From Rhizomonospora bruguierae (GTDB taxonomy: Bacteria; Actinomycetota; Actinomycetes; Mycobacteriales; Micromonosporaceae): DNA of 64,000 nucleotides. Within the stretch, counting starts at the first letter, position 1; each line of letters opens with the position of its first letter. The notes beneath the pieces were generated by a model, which ran no database searches, was not told where the DNA came from, and worked only from the letters and a program-made list of their open reading frames with translations. Below are positions 9,113-16,470 of the stretch, piece after piece. The stretch lies in the NCBI RefSeq assembly GCF_018397995.1, contig NZ_BBQH01000018.1:1-64000 (forward strand), written 5' to 3'. The translations under genes and the position numbers were made by a program.

Positions 9113-9739
9113 GTGACTTCAAACAACGACCCCCAGGGCGGACGTGTTGAGCTGGTGATCCGGCAGGAACGAGCCGAAGATCACGAGGCGGTGCGAGCGG
9201 TTCACACGCAGGCATTCGGTGACGGCGAGCGGGTTCCTGCGCTTGTTGACGCGCTACGCATCGCTCCGGCATCGCTGGCGTCGTTGTCACTGGTCGCTAC
9301 CATCGGCGACCGCGTGGTCGGGCACGTGATGCTCAGTGCCTGCCGGCTGGACGCGCTGCCCCGGCTCGTGGACGTGTTGTCGCTGTCGCCCCTCGGGGTG
9401 TTACCGGAGTTCCAGCGCCAAGGAATCGGTACTCGACTTGTGGCGCACGCTCTCGCGGGAGCGGAAAACCGGGGCGTTCCTTTGGTGTTCTTGGAGGGTT
9501 CACCGCACTACTACGGTGAGCGCGGCTTCACCGACGCCACGAAGTTGGGCTTTCGCCCGCCCACACTGCGCTACGTACCAGGCGCTTTCCAGGTCGCCAA
9601 ACTGTCCTCGTACGAGGAATGGATGACGGGCACCTTCGTATACTCCGACGCCTTCTGGGCCTTGGACTGCGTGGGCCTGCGGGGCGAGCAGTTGAAGCAG
9701 CTGCAACTTAGGTCTGAAGTCGACGCAACCCGCGCTTGA
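9113..9739 (+). CDS. GNAT-family N-acetyltransferase
   Basis: The 208-residue protein has the GNAT core: VATIGDRVVGHVML strand pair, and the acetyl-CoA loop RQGIGT in FQRQGIGTRLV at about residues 101-110, followed by VFLEGSPHYYGERGF, the familiar YhbS-type region near the acceptor site. It should transfer an acetyl group from acetyl-CoA to an amine; the acceptor is unknown. It starts with GTG without a Shine-Dalgarno sequence, and a TAGCCT box suggests leaderless expression. It is one of few intact genes in a zone of pseudogenes. Confidence 0.85.
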   Translation: MTSNNDPQGGRVELVIRQERAEDHEAVRAVHTQAFGDGERVPALVDALRIAPASLASLSLVATIGDRVVGHVMLSACRLDALPRLVDVLSLSPLGVLPEFQRQGIGTRLVAHALAGAENRGVPLVFLEGSPHYYGERGFTDATKLGFRPPTLRYVPGAFQVAKLSSYEEWMTGTFVYSDAFWALDCVGLRGEQLKQLQLRSEVDATRA

Positions 9740-9789
9740 AGCGTCCGGTTATGCATTGGTTGTCGCCCGCTGTGACGTGGTCGACCTCG

Positions 9790-9817
9790 GGACCATCCCC
9801 GCGTGTGCGGGGAGCAT
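9790..9817 (-). repeat. Second lone type I-E-like CRISPR repeat (inverse orientation)
   Basis: The complement reads ATGCTCCCCGC...GGGGATGGTCC, 28 nt, differing from the copy at 8175-8202 at four positions (1, 12, 15 and 17). It is alone: no repeat follows at array spacing on either side. It sits between the GNAT gene and a TPR fragment. Confidence 0.7.
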
Positions 9818-9837
9818 TCGGGCCGACGCGCGCATGC

Positions 9838-10235
9838 CGGCGGCGGACCGCCACAGCCTGCTGCCGCCACCGACCGGACACACGGCCTTCGACGCGGGAG
9901 ACGTCGCGCACCAGGCGGAGCAGATGCACACCGCCGGCCAGTTCCGCGCGGCGGCCCGCCAGTGGCGCCGGCTCGCCGACCATCACGCGCGGCTGCACGG
10001 CAACGACCACCCGATGGTGTTCGACTCCCGACTGCGCGCCGCCCGCGCCCACGTGCCGCTCGGTGAGCGTGACCGCGCCCTGCGCCAGCTCACCATGCTG
10101 CTGGAGGACCGGGTCCGGGCGGACGGGCCCGAGCACCCCGCCGTGCTGGATCTGCGGCGGGAGATTGAGCGGCTCGATGGGGGCGCTTCCACCCCGCCGT
10201 TGATCCCTCCGTCCACACCAGACGCGGATCACTGA
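9838..10235 (+). pseudogene. TPR-domain C-terminal fragment
   Basis: Only a C-terminal piece is left: a tetratricopeptide-like run (AEQMHTAGQFRAAARQWRRL, then HARLHGNDHPMVFDSRLRAA and GPEHPAVLDLRREIERL). This pattern, with a HPxxxxxRLxxA repeat, is common at the C-terminal end of actinobacterial Ser/Thr kinases and TPR signalling proteins. No kinase or other N-terminal domain precedes it; the region just upstream is the lone CRISPR-like repeat. It overlaps the antisense 3' end of the next gene. Probably a truncated relic. Confidence 0.5.
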
Positions 10236-10891
10236 ACGCCCGGGGTAAGAGGACCGCCTTCTGCTCCGGGAACCGGCCGCCCCGGTAGTAGAAGATGTGC
10301 GCACAGTTCTGCCCGCGCGTCTCGGTTGTCATGGCGCGCCCGGCCAGTGGCGAGTACATCCGGCAGTGTTTCAGCCAGGACGCCTCCTCACCGTGCCGAT
10401 CGAAGCCACGACCGCTGGCCGCGTGCCCGAAGGCGTCGTGCACCGCACGGAACATGTCGTTCTCCCCGTCGCTGAGATACGGGTGTGGATTGCCGCTCGC
10501 CTCGCTGGCCCAGACCTTCAGCCGGCGGCGCCGCAGATCGTCCACCAAGGACTCGACATCGGCGTACGGGTCCTCGTCGACGATCCGTACCGCCACGCCC
10601 AGGCCACCGAACTCGACCCGGCCGACCAGGAAGTGGTACTGCCGCACGGTCTCGCGGCAGAACGCGGCGTACGCGGGAAAGGCCCGCTCATCGCGTGCCG
10701 GCGCGACCATGTAGGCGGCCGCGACGGCGGCGCCCAGCACGGGGTCGAGGCGAACCCGCGCGTACACCTCGGGGGCGGCGATGCGCCCGCTGCCGGAGCA
10801 GTACCGCTGTGCGCCCTCAAACAGGTAGGGGATCGGCGGGAAGCAGGTGGTCGATGCGGGTGGCGCCGCGGGTGCGAGCAAGGGTGTTCAT
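10090..10891 (-). pseudogene. Frameshifted conserved protein with an HDxFGH motif (putative non-haem iron site)
   Basis: The ATG at 10891 has an ideal AGGAGG site, but its frame (MNTLARTRGATRIDHLLPADP) hits a stop after about 23 codons. One surplus C in the CCCC run near 10840 would restore the frame into YLFEGAQRYCSGSG and the rest of the protein. The core carries VHDAFGH, GEEASWLKH and TTETRGQN. The two His five residues apart, with a Glu about 34 residues later, resemble the 2-His-1-Glu iron site of aromatic amino acid hydroxylases (HxLxGH...E). That link is my inference. The C-terminal 50 residues overlap the TPR fragment antisense and look foreign. I cannot tell a real lesion from a single-base sequencing error. 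Confidence 0.55.
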
Positions 10892-10927
10892 GGTCCTCCT
10901 TCGGTCGTCGGGTTGGGATGAATTCGG

Positions 10928-11098
10928 TCAGCGGGCCGGCGGCTCCTGCCGCGTGCCGTGCGTCTCCGGGCGATTGCCGGAGGCGGCGCGCAGCTCCTGG
11001 CGCAGCTGATCGCCGAGCACGCGGATCTCGGAGACGCGGCGGTCCTGGTAAAACTTGGCGATCTTTCCGATGCTCGTGCTGTATCCACGACGCGGCAT
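10928..11098 (-). CDS. Small basic hypothetical protein (56 aa)
   Basis: The likely start is the ATG at 11098 (MPRRGYSTSIGKIAKFYQD). The protein is short, charged and probably helical, without membrane segment or Cys motif. It is read in the same direction as the HDxFGH gene 37 nt downstream and may form an operon with it. It is divergent from the methyltransferase gene, about 100 nt away. I recognise no family; a small DNA- or protein-binding accessory is one possibility, without direct support. Confidence 0.45.
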   Translation of the reverse strand: MPRRGYSTSIGKIAKFYQDRRVSEIRVLGDQLRQELRAASGNRPETHGTRQEPPAR

Positions 11099-11183
11099 TG
11101 GAGCCCCCTCGCTATGCCTGGTGAACCGGAACACCCGCGACTGTAGAGTCTGTGAATGCGGTTTTCAAGTGCCTATCGTGTGC

Positions 11184-11189
11184 TAACGT
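11184..11189 (+). promoter_or_regulatory. -10 box (TAACGT) of a probable leaderless methyltransferase transcript
   Basis: TAACGT ends 6 nt before the GTG at 11196 and no ribosome-binding site is present. The spacing is that of leaderless actinobacterial promoters. Confidence 0.5.
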
Positions 11190-11195
11190 TCACGC

Positions 11196-13289
11196 GTGAC
11201 AGCAGAGTCGGGCGTGCCCGCCGGAGAGGCCACTCTGACCGCCAGCGGCATCGCCCGACTGGCCAACGTCGGCAGGGCGGCGGTGAGCAACTGGCGCCGC
11301 CGGTACGCCGACTTTCCAATACCGGTCGGCGGCACTCCGACCAGCCCGTTCTTCAGCGCCCACGAGGTAGAGCAGTGGCTGAGCCGGCACGGCAAGCTGC
11401 ACCAGGCAGGCACCGAGCAGTGGGCCTGGCGGCGCATCGAGAGCTACCAGCCCGCGGCCCAGATCACCGACGCACTCAGCATCGCCGGCGCCTACCTGCT
11501 CGCCCGTTCCGATCAAACGGTTACCGGGGACGAAGCCCTCCTCACCACGAAACCACTCATCGCGCGCCTCCGCACGCTCGACCCTGGCCTGGCCAAAATG
11601 GTCGCCAACGTGCTGCCAAAACCATGGACACCGCAGCTCACCGCCATGCTGCGCACGGTCGACCAACTCGGCAGGGAACAGGAGCCGGAGGCCGCCTTCG
11701 AGTATCTGCACAGCCAGTACGTCACCTCGGCCCAGTCCCTCTCCGGCCTGGCCGGCACCCCGGACGGCGTCGCCGAGGTGATGCTGACGCTCGCCGGTTC
11801 CGGCGCCCGCGCATTCGACTTCACCAGCGGCACCGGAACGATCCTCCGCATGGCCGCCGACCGGGCGCTACGCAACGGCGCTGCCTTCCACTGCTACGCG
11901 CAGGAAATCAACCCGCAGTACGCCCTCATCACCCTGCTGCGCCTGTGGTTCGTGCACCTCCGCGCCCGACGCACCGGGCAGGCGGCGGCCCCACCATCCG
12001 TACACGTCGGCGACAGCCTGCTCGCCGACGCCTTCCCGGACCTACGGGCCGACGTCGTCGTGGCGAACTTTCCATTCGGCATCCACGACTGGGGGCATGA
12101 ACGCCTCGCCTACGATCCACGTTGGACCTACGGCCTGCCCCCGCGAACCGAGCCCGAACTCGCCTGGGTGCAACACGCCCTGGCCCACCTCTCCCCCGGC
12201 GGCACCGCCGTCGTACTCATGCCCCCGGCCGCCGCGCAACGCCCGGCCGGTCGCCGCATACGAGCCGAACTCGTGCGCCGCGGAGCCCTACGCGCCGTCA
12301 TCGCCCTACCCGCCGGCCTGATGCCGCCAACCGGCATCGGCCTGCACGTGTGGGTACTCACCCAGCCCCATCAGAGGCCACCGGCTGAAGGTCTGCTGGT
12401 CGTCGACACCACAACCGCGTCGAAAGACCGCGCACCCGCAGACATCGCCGGAACAGCCTGGCGCGCCCACCTGAACGACCACAACGCCGAAGCTCCCGGC
12501 ATCTTCCGCACCGTACCCGCCATAAACCTGCTCGACGACCAGGTCGACCTGACCCCGCAGCGCTATCTGCCGCAGGCCAACGAACTCGCCAACAATCCCG
12601 CCCACATCATCGGCAGAATCAGCGACTTCGGCCGACTCATCAACGAAGTACGACACGGCCTCCCCGCCGTACGGCAGGCGAAAGCGGCAGCGCTACGGGC
12701 AGCGCCCCGAGCCAACATCGCTGACCTGATCCGATCCAACAGCATGTCCGTGCAACGCGCGGCCTCCCGTAACCGACCATCCGGCACGCCCGCCACCGGC
12801 TCGGTGCTCACCTCCGCCGACATCCTCGCCGGCAGAGGAGCGACCGGCGAGGCCAACCACGCCACGGAAGACGACCCCGGCCCCCACGTACGCACCGACG
12901 ACATCCTCATCCCCGTCCTGGGCCGCGCAATCGTCGCGCTGGTAGCCACCGCCGAACAGGTCGGAGCCCAACTCGGGCCAGGTGTACAGCTGATACGGGT
13001 CGACCCCAACCGATTCGACCCCTGGTTCGTCGCCGGCGTCATATCCCACACGGACAACCTGCGCGTCGCCGGCCGAGTGTCCGGCACCGGAAACGGCACC
13101 CTACGCATCGACATCAGGCGGCTGACCATCCCCGTGCTGCCACTAGCCCAGCAGCAAACATACGGACGAGCCTTCCAGCAACTCGCCAAGTTCCGCACCG
13201 AACTCGACGAAGCCGCGATTGCCGGGGCAGCTTTGGCGCGCGAGATCAGCGACGGCCTCAGCGCCGGTACGCTCGCCATCCCATCCTGA
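11196..13289 (+). CDS. N6-adenine DNA methyltransferase-like protein (HsdM/HsdS-like) with altered motif IV
   Basis: A 697-residue protein. Residues 14-62 form a MerR/HTH-like DNA-binding segment (GIARLANVGRAAVSNWRRR). Residues about 200-400 are the SAM-dependent methyltransferase core with motif I as DFTSGTGT (208-215). Motif IV, normally NPPF in N6-adenine enzymes, reads NFPF (N291-F294). The C-terminal part resembles type I specificity-subunit target recognition (LTSADILAGRGA, DDILIPVLGR). No endonuclease gene is adjacent, so it is a solitary or regulatory enzyme, or one whose catalysis is impaired by the Pro-to-Phe change. The GTG start appears leaderless. Confidence 0.75.
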   Translation: MTAESGVPAGEATLTASGIARLANVGRAAVSNWRRRYADFPIPVGGTPTSPFFSAHEVEQWLSRHGKLHQAGTEQWAWRRIESYQPAAQITDALSIAGAYLLARSDQTVTGDEALLTTKPLIARLRTLDPGLAKMVANVLPKPWTPQLTAMLRTVDQLGREQEPEAAFEYLHSQYVTSAQSLSGLAGTPDGVAEVMLTLAGSGARAFDFTSGTGTILRMAADRALRNGAAFHCYAQEINPQYALITLLRLWFVHLRARRTGQAAAPPSVHVGDSLLADAFPDLRADVVVANFPFGIHDWGHERLAYDPRWTYGLPPRTEPELAWVQHALAHLSPGGTAVVLMPPAAAQRPAGRRIRAELVRRGALRAVIALPAGLMPPTGIGLHVWVLTQPHQRPPAEGLLVVDTTTASKDRAPADIAGTAWRAHLNDHNAEAPGIFRTVPAINLLDDQVDLTPQRYLPQANELANNPAHIIGRISDFGRLINEVRHGLPAVRQAKAAALRAAPRANIADLIRSNSMSVQRAASRNRPSGTPATGSVLTSADILAGRGATGEANHATEDDPGPHVRTDDILIPVLGRAIVALVATAEQVGAQLGPGVQLIRVDPNRFDPWFVAGVISHTDNLRVAGRVSGTGNGTLRIDIRRLTIPVLPLAQQQTYGRAFQQLAKFRTELDEAAIAGAALAREISDGLSAGTLAIPS

Positions 13290-13422
13290 TCCGCCCACGC
13301 CGGAAAGCGGTCGCATCGGTAGCGGCTTTCGGTGTCGGCGTATCGCTTGGCAACACGCCCGCCGGGGTTGTCTCCGGCGGCGCGGCACCACTGCCCGACG
13401 ACTCGCCGGGCGCCTCCGCGTC

Positions 13423-14136
13423 TCAGACCAGCAGGGTCTCCCGCATCCGCGCGCCCGGATTGATTCCGCCGACCACCCGGGGACCGGTCGGATCGTGAAC
13501 GTCGAGGGTGTTGTTGCGGCGCATCAGTTCGCGCACCGGGGGTGGCAGTCGGGGCGGGTCGTCGATGGTCGCGAGGATCTGCCCGGCGGTCGAGATCAGT
13601 CGATCGGCCAGGGCTGCGGCATCGGTGTCCACCCGCACCCGGCCGTACTGCCAGCCGGCGATGGTGAGGTCGAGCACCTCGAACACGCCGGTCAGGAGCG
13701 GGTTCGGGTCGGACACCCGGCCGAGCCGGGGCGCCCCGCCGCCGACCACCGCGACGGCGGCGGCCACCTGCGCGTACGGGTGGAGGCCGCCCGGCAGCGC
13801 GAACAGGGGGCACCGCAGCGCCGGCCCGGCTTCCTTCCACAGCGGCCGGTAGTTTCGGCGGTTCACCAGGAGCCGCCGGCCCGTCCGTCGGTGTACGTCG
13901 TGCGCCTGGGCCGCCAGGTCCGCGTGTGCCTCGTCGGCGGCCTCGGTCACGATCTGGACCGCCACCACCAGTCCGTCGTCGTCGTTCAGCAGCCGGGTGA
14001 TCGCCTCGACCTGGTCCGGAAACCGGACCGGTGAGCCGGCGCCGTACCGGTGCCGGACCTCCCACAGCAGCGCCTGCTGCCGCCCCGGGTTGAGCTGGAC
14101 CCGCCTGCTACCCAGCAACTGCCGCAGCCAACGCAT
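13423..14136 (-). CDS. Hypothetical protein (237 aa)
   Basis: I chose the ATG at 14136 (MRWLRQLLGSRRVQL) because GAGGCGAG stands just upstream; a start at 14172 is possible. The protein is soluble and mixed alpha/beta, with DGLVVAVQIVTEAADEAHADL near residue 60 and PDPNPLLTGVFEVLDL-like text later. I do not recognise a family. It lies between the methyltransferase gene (convergent) and the PIG-L gene (divergent). Nothing suggests shared function with either. Confidence 0.55.
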   Translation of the reverse strand: MRWLRQLLGSRRVQLNPGRQQALLWEVRHRYGAGSPVRFPDQVEAITRLLNDDDGLVVAVQIVTEAADEAHADLAAQAHDVHRRTGRRLLVNRRNYRPLWKEAGPALRCPLFALPGGLHPYAQVAAAVAVVGGGAPRLGRVSDPNPLLTGVFEVLDLTIAGWQYGRVRVDTDAAALADRLISTAGQILATIDDPPRLPPPVRELMRRNNTLDVHDPTGPRVVGGINPGARMRETLLV

Positions 14137-14196
14137 CTCGCCTCGTTTCAGCAGCCGCCCGGACCGCGGCAATGCTAGTGCGTCGGGCGTCCCTCA

Positions 14197-14202
14197 TATT
14201 GT
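14197..14202 (+). promoter_or_regulatory. -10 box (TATTGT) of a probable leaderless PIG-L transcript
   Basis: TATTGT lies 6 nt before the GTG at 14209. No Shine-Dalgarno sequence is placed before that codon. Confidence 0.45.
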
Positions 14203-14208
14203 GGTGGG

Positions 14209-15039
14209 GTGGCTAAGCGATCTCTGACCTTGATGGCGGTGCACGCGCACCCCGACGACGAGGCGACCAGCACCGGCGGCATCCTCGCCCGGTACGCGGC
14301 GGAGGGCATTACGACGGTGCTCGTGACCTGCACGGACGGGCGGTGCGGCGACGGGCCCGGCGGGGTCAAGCCGGGCGACCCGGGGCACGACCCGCAGGCC
14401 GTGGCGGTGATGCGCCGGGCCGAGTTGGCGGCCAGTTGCGAGGCGTTGAAGGTCACGCACCTGGAGACGCTCGGCTATGCGGATTCCGGGATGATGGGCT
14501 GGGCGACCAACGACGCGCGTGGCGCGTTCTGGAACACACCGGTGGCGGAGGCGGCCGACCGGCTGACCGGGTTGATCCGGCGGTACCGGCCCGACGTCGT
14601 CGTCACCTATGACGAAAACGGCTTCTACGGCCATCCGGACCACATCCAGGCGCACCGCATCACCATGGCCGCGGTCGAGCGGACGGACATCCCCGCGAAG
14701 GTGTACTGGACCACCGTGCCGCGCAGTGCGTTTCAGGAGTTCGGTCGGGTGATGAAGGAGATCGGCGTCGAGTTTCCCGAGCCGGAGGGGCCGTCGGAGG
14801 CGATGCCGCAGGTCGGCCTGCCCGACGACGAGATCACCACCTGGGTGGACACGAGCGGCTACGGCGGGCAGAAGTTCGCATCGTTGGCGGCGCACGCCAG
14901 CCAGGCCGAGAACATCTTCTTCCTGCACCTTGGTCAGGAACGGTTCACCGAACTGATGGGCGTGGAGACCTTCGTCCGGGTCCGCGACAACACCGATGCG
15001 CCGACGCCCGAGGATGACCTGTTCGCCGGACTGCGCTGA
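14209..15039 (+). CDS. PIG-L family N-acetylglucosaminyl deacetylase (mycothiol-type amidase)
   Basis: The 276-residue protein carries the zinc-binding AHPDDE motif at residues 12-17 and the third ligand in GHPDHIQAH near 145. These are hallmarks of LmbE/PIG-L enzymes, which remove acetyl or acyl groups from N-acetylglucosamine-type amides. Actinomycetes use MshB (deacetylase) and Mca (mycothiol S-conjugate amidase) from this family. Length and the QAENIFFLHLG ending fit the MshB/Mca-like group, but which activity applies is not decided. It stands alone, with a probable leaderless start and a terminator just downstream. Confidence 0.8.
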   Translation: MAKRSLTLMAVHAHPDDEATSTGGILARYAAEGITTVLVTCTDGRCGDGPGGVKPGDPGHDPQAVAVMRRAELAASCEALKVTHLETLGYADSGMMGWATNDARGAFWNTPVAEAADRLTGLIRRYRPDVVVTYDENGFYGHPDHIQAHRITMAAVERTDIPAKVYWTTVPRSAFQEFGRVMKEIGVEFPEPEGPSEAMPQVGLPDDEITTWVDTSGYGGQKFASLAAHASQAENIFFLHLGQERFTELMGVETFVRVRDNTDAPTPEDDLFAGLR

Positions 15040-15060
15040 CCGGGCCGGGCGGTGGCCCGG
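15040..15060. terminator. Bidirectional terminator-like hairpin
   Basis: CCGGGCC and GGCCCGG form a perfect 7-bp GC stem around a 7-nt loop, directly after the PIG-L stop and 15 nt from the stop of the convergent DadA-like gene. There is no T tract, as is common in this GC range. Confidence 0.55.
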
Positions 15061-15074
15061 CGGGGTGGATGGTG

Positions 15075-16337
15075 TCAGCGCAGCGGGTCGAAGGGGTGCA
15101 GTTCGGCGGGCTGCCGGCCGGTGGTGATCTGCTCGGCGAGCAGCTTGCCGGTGAGCGGGCCGAGGGTGATGCCCCACATGCCGTGGCCGCCGGCGGCGAA
15201 GACCCGCGACGACCTGGTCCGGCCGATCAGCGGTAGCCCGTCGGGCGTGCAGGGGCGCGCCCCGACCCATTCGTCGGCACGGTCGTCCAGGTCGGCGCCG
15301 CGCAGCAGCGGCCGTGCGGCCTCGGCGATGGCCCGGACCCGGCGGCGGTCCAGCGGCGCGCCCGCACTGCGGAATTCCATCATCCCGGCGACGCGCAGCC
15401 GGGTGCCGAGGGGCGTGCACGCGACGCGCTGTGCCGGGAAATACACCGGCCCGGCCGGGAGGTACTCGATCGGGACGCTGAAGCTGTACCCGCGGCCGGC
15501 CTGCACGACGGTCCGGACCCCGAAGCGCCGGCCCAGGTCACCGAGCCAGGTGCCGGTCGCCAGCACCACCGCGTCATAGCGTTCGTCCGCGCCGGCGGAG
15601 GTCACCACCCGGATCCCCGCCCCCTCGTCTCGCACGGTGACGACGTCCGCCCCCGTCACCAGTTCCGCACCGCGTGCGCGGACGGAGGCGGCGAGCGCGT
15701 GGACGTAGTGCCCAGGGTCGATGAACCGTTGGCCGTGCAGGCGGATGGCGGCGCCGACGCGGTCCGACAGCGAGGGCTCCACCGCCCGCGCCTCGGCACC
15801 GGTCAGCACGTCGAACTCGATCTGCTGGCCCGCGGCCCGGATGTGTCCCAGCTCGTCCAGCAGGACCGACCGTTCCGCCTCGGTGCGGTACGCCGCGATG
15901 AACGACTTCGCCTCGTGCGTCACCGACGCTATCCCGCCGGCGGCCAGGGCGTCGAACCCCTCGAACGCGCGCCGGTTCATGGGGATGTAGGCCCGCATCG
16001 CGGCCCGCCACTTCGCCGGGGTGCTGTGCCGCGCGAAGCCGGCCAGGAACCGCAGCAGCCGCGCGTCCGCGCGCGGTGGCACGTAGACCGGCGACGACGG
16101 GCTCAGGACGGCGCGCAGCCCGTAGCGGAGTACCGCCGGCTCCGGCAGGGGGGTGGTGATCCCGGGTGTGAGCCAGCCCGCGTTGCCCCACGACGCGCCC
16201 GCCGCCACGCCCGTGCGGTCGAGGACGGTGACCTCCACCCCGCGCTCCTCGAGGAACCAGGCGGTGGCCAGCCCGACCATCCCGGCGCCGATGACGGCGA
16301 CGCGCTGGGGCGCGGGCACGTGCTCGACGTCAGGCAT
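15075..16337 (-). CDS. D-amino-acid dehydrogenase-like FAD oxidoreductase (DadA/DAO family)
   Basis: The ATG at 16337 with AAGGAG upstream is preferred over 16373, giving 420 residues. The N-terminal FAD-binding site is VAVIGAGMVGLATAWFLEE, followed by SWGNAGWLTPG, and the C-terminal GGHGMWGITLGPLTGK contacts the flavin. DadA enzymes oxidise D-amino acids to oxo acids and pass electrons to the respiratory chain; related enzymes act on proline derivatives. It is divergent from a PucR-type regulator, which probably controls it. Substrate is not determinable from sequence. Confidence 0.83.
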   Translation of the reverse strand: MPDVEHVPAPQRVAVIGAGMVGLATAWFLEERGVEVTVLDRTGVAAGASWGNAGWLTPGITTPLPEPAVLRYGLRAVLSPSSPVYVPPRADARLLRFLAGFARHSTPAKWRAAMRAYIPMNRRAFEGFDALAAGGIASVTHEAKSFIAAYRTEAERSVLLDELGHIRAAGQQIEFDVLTGAEARAVEPSLSDRVGAAIRLHGQRFIDPGHYVHALAASVRARGAELVTGADVVTVRDEGAGIRVVTSAGADERYDAVVLATGTWLGDLGRRFGVRTVVQAGRGYSFSVPIEYLPAGPVYFPAQRVACTPLGTRLRVAGMMEFRSAGAPLDRRRVRAIAEAARPLLRGADLDDRADEWVGARPCTPDGLPLIGRTRSSRVFAAGGHGMWGITLGPLTGKLLAEQITTGRQPAELHPFDPLR

Positions 16338-16470
16338 TCCGGTCTCCTTCGACGCAAGGGTGCTTGGGCCCAATCCTGGCCCGGCCGCGCGGGGGCGTCA
16401 TTGTTCGACCTGGCCAATGCTCGATCGGGTCGTTGGGCGGGACGAACAATGCTGAGGCATCATTCAGGGC

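Noticed and set aside
8175-9817. A CRISPR array
   Set aside because: Only two single repeats about 1.6 kb apart in opposite directions; no regular spacing and no cas genes in the window.
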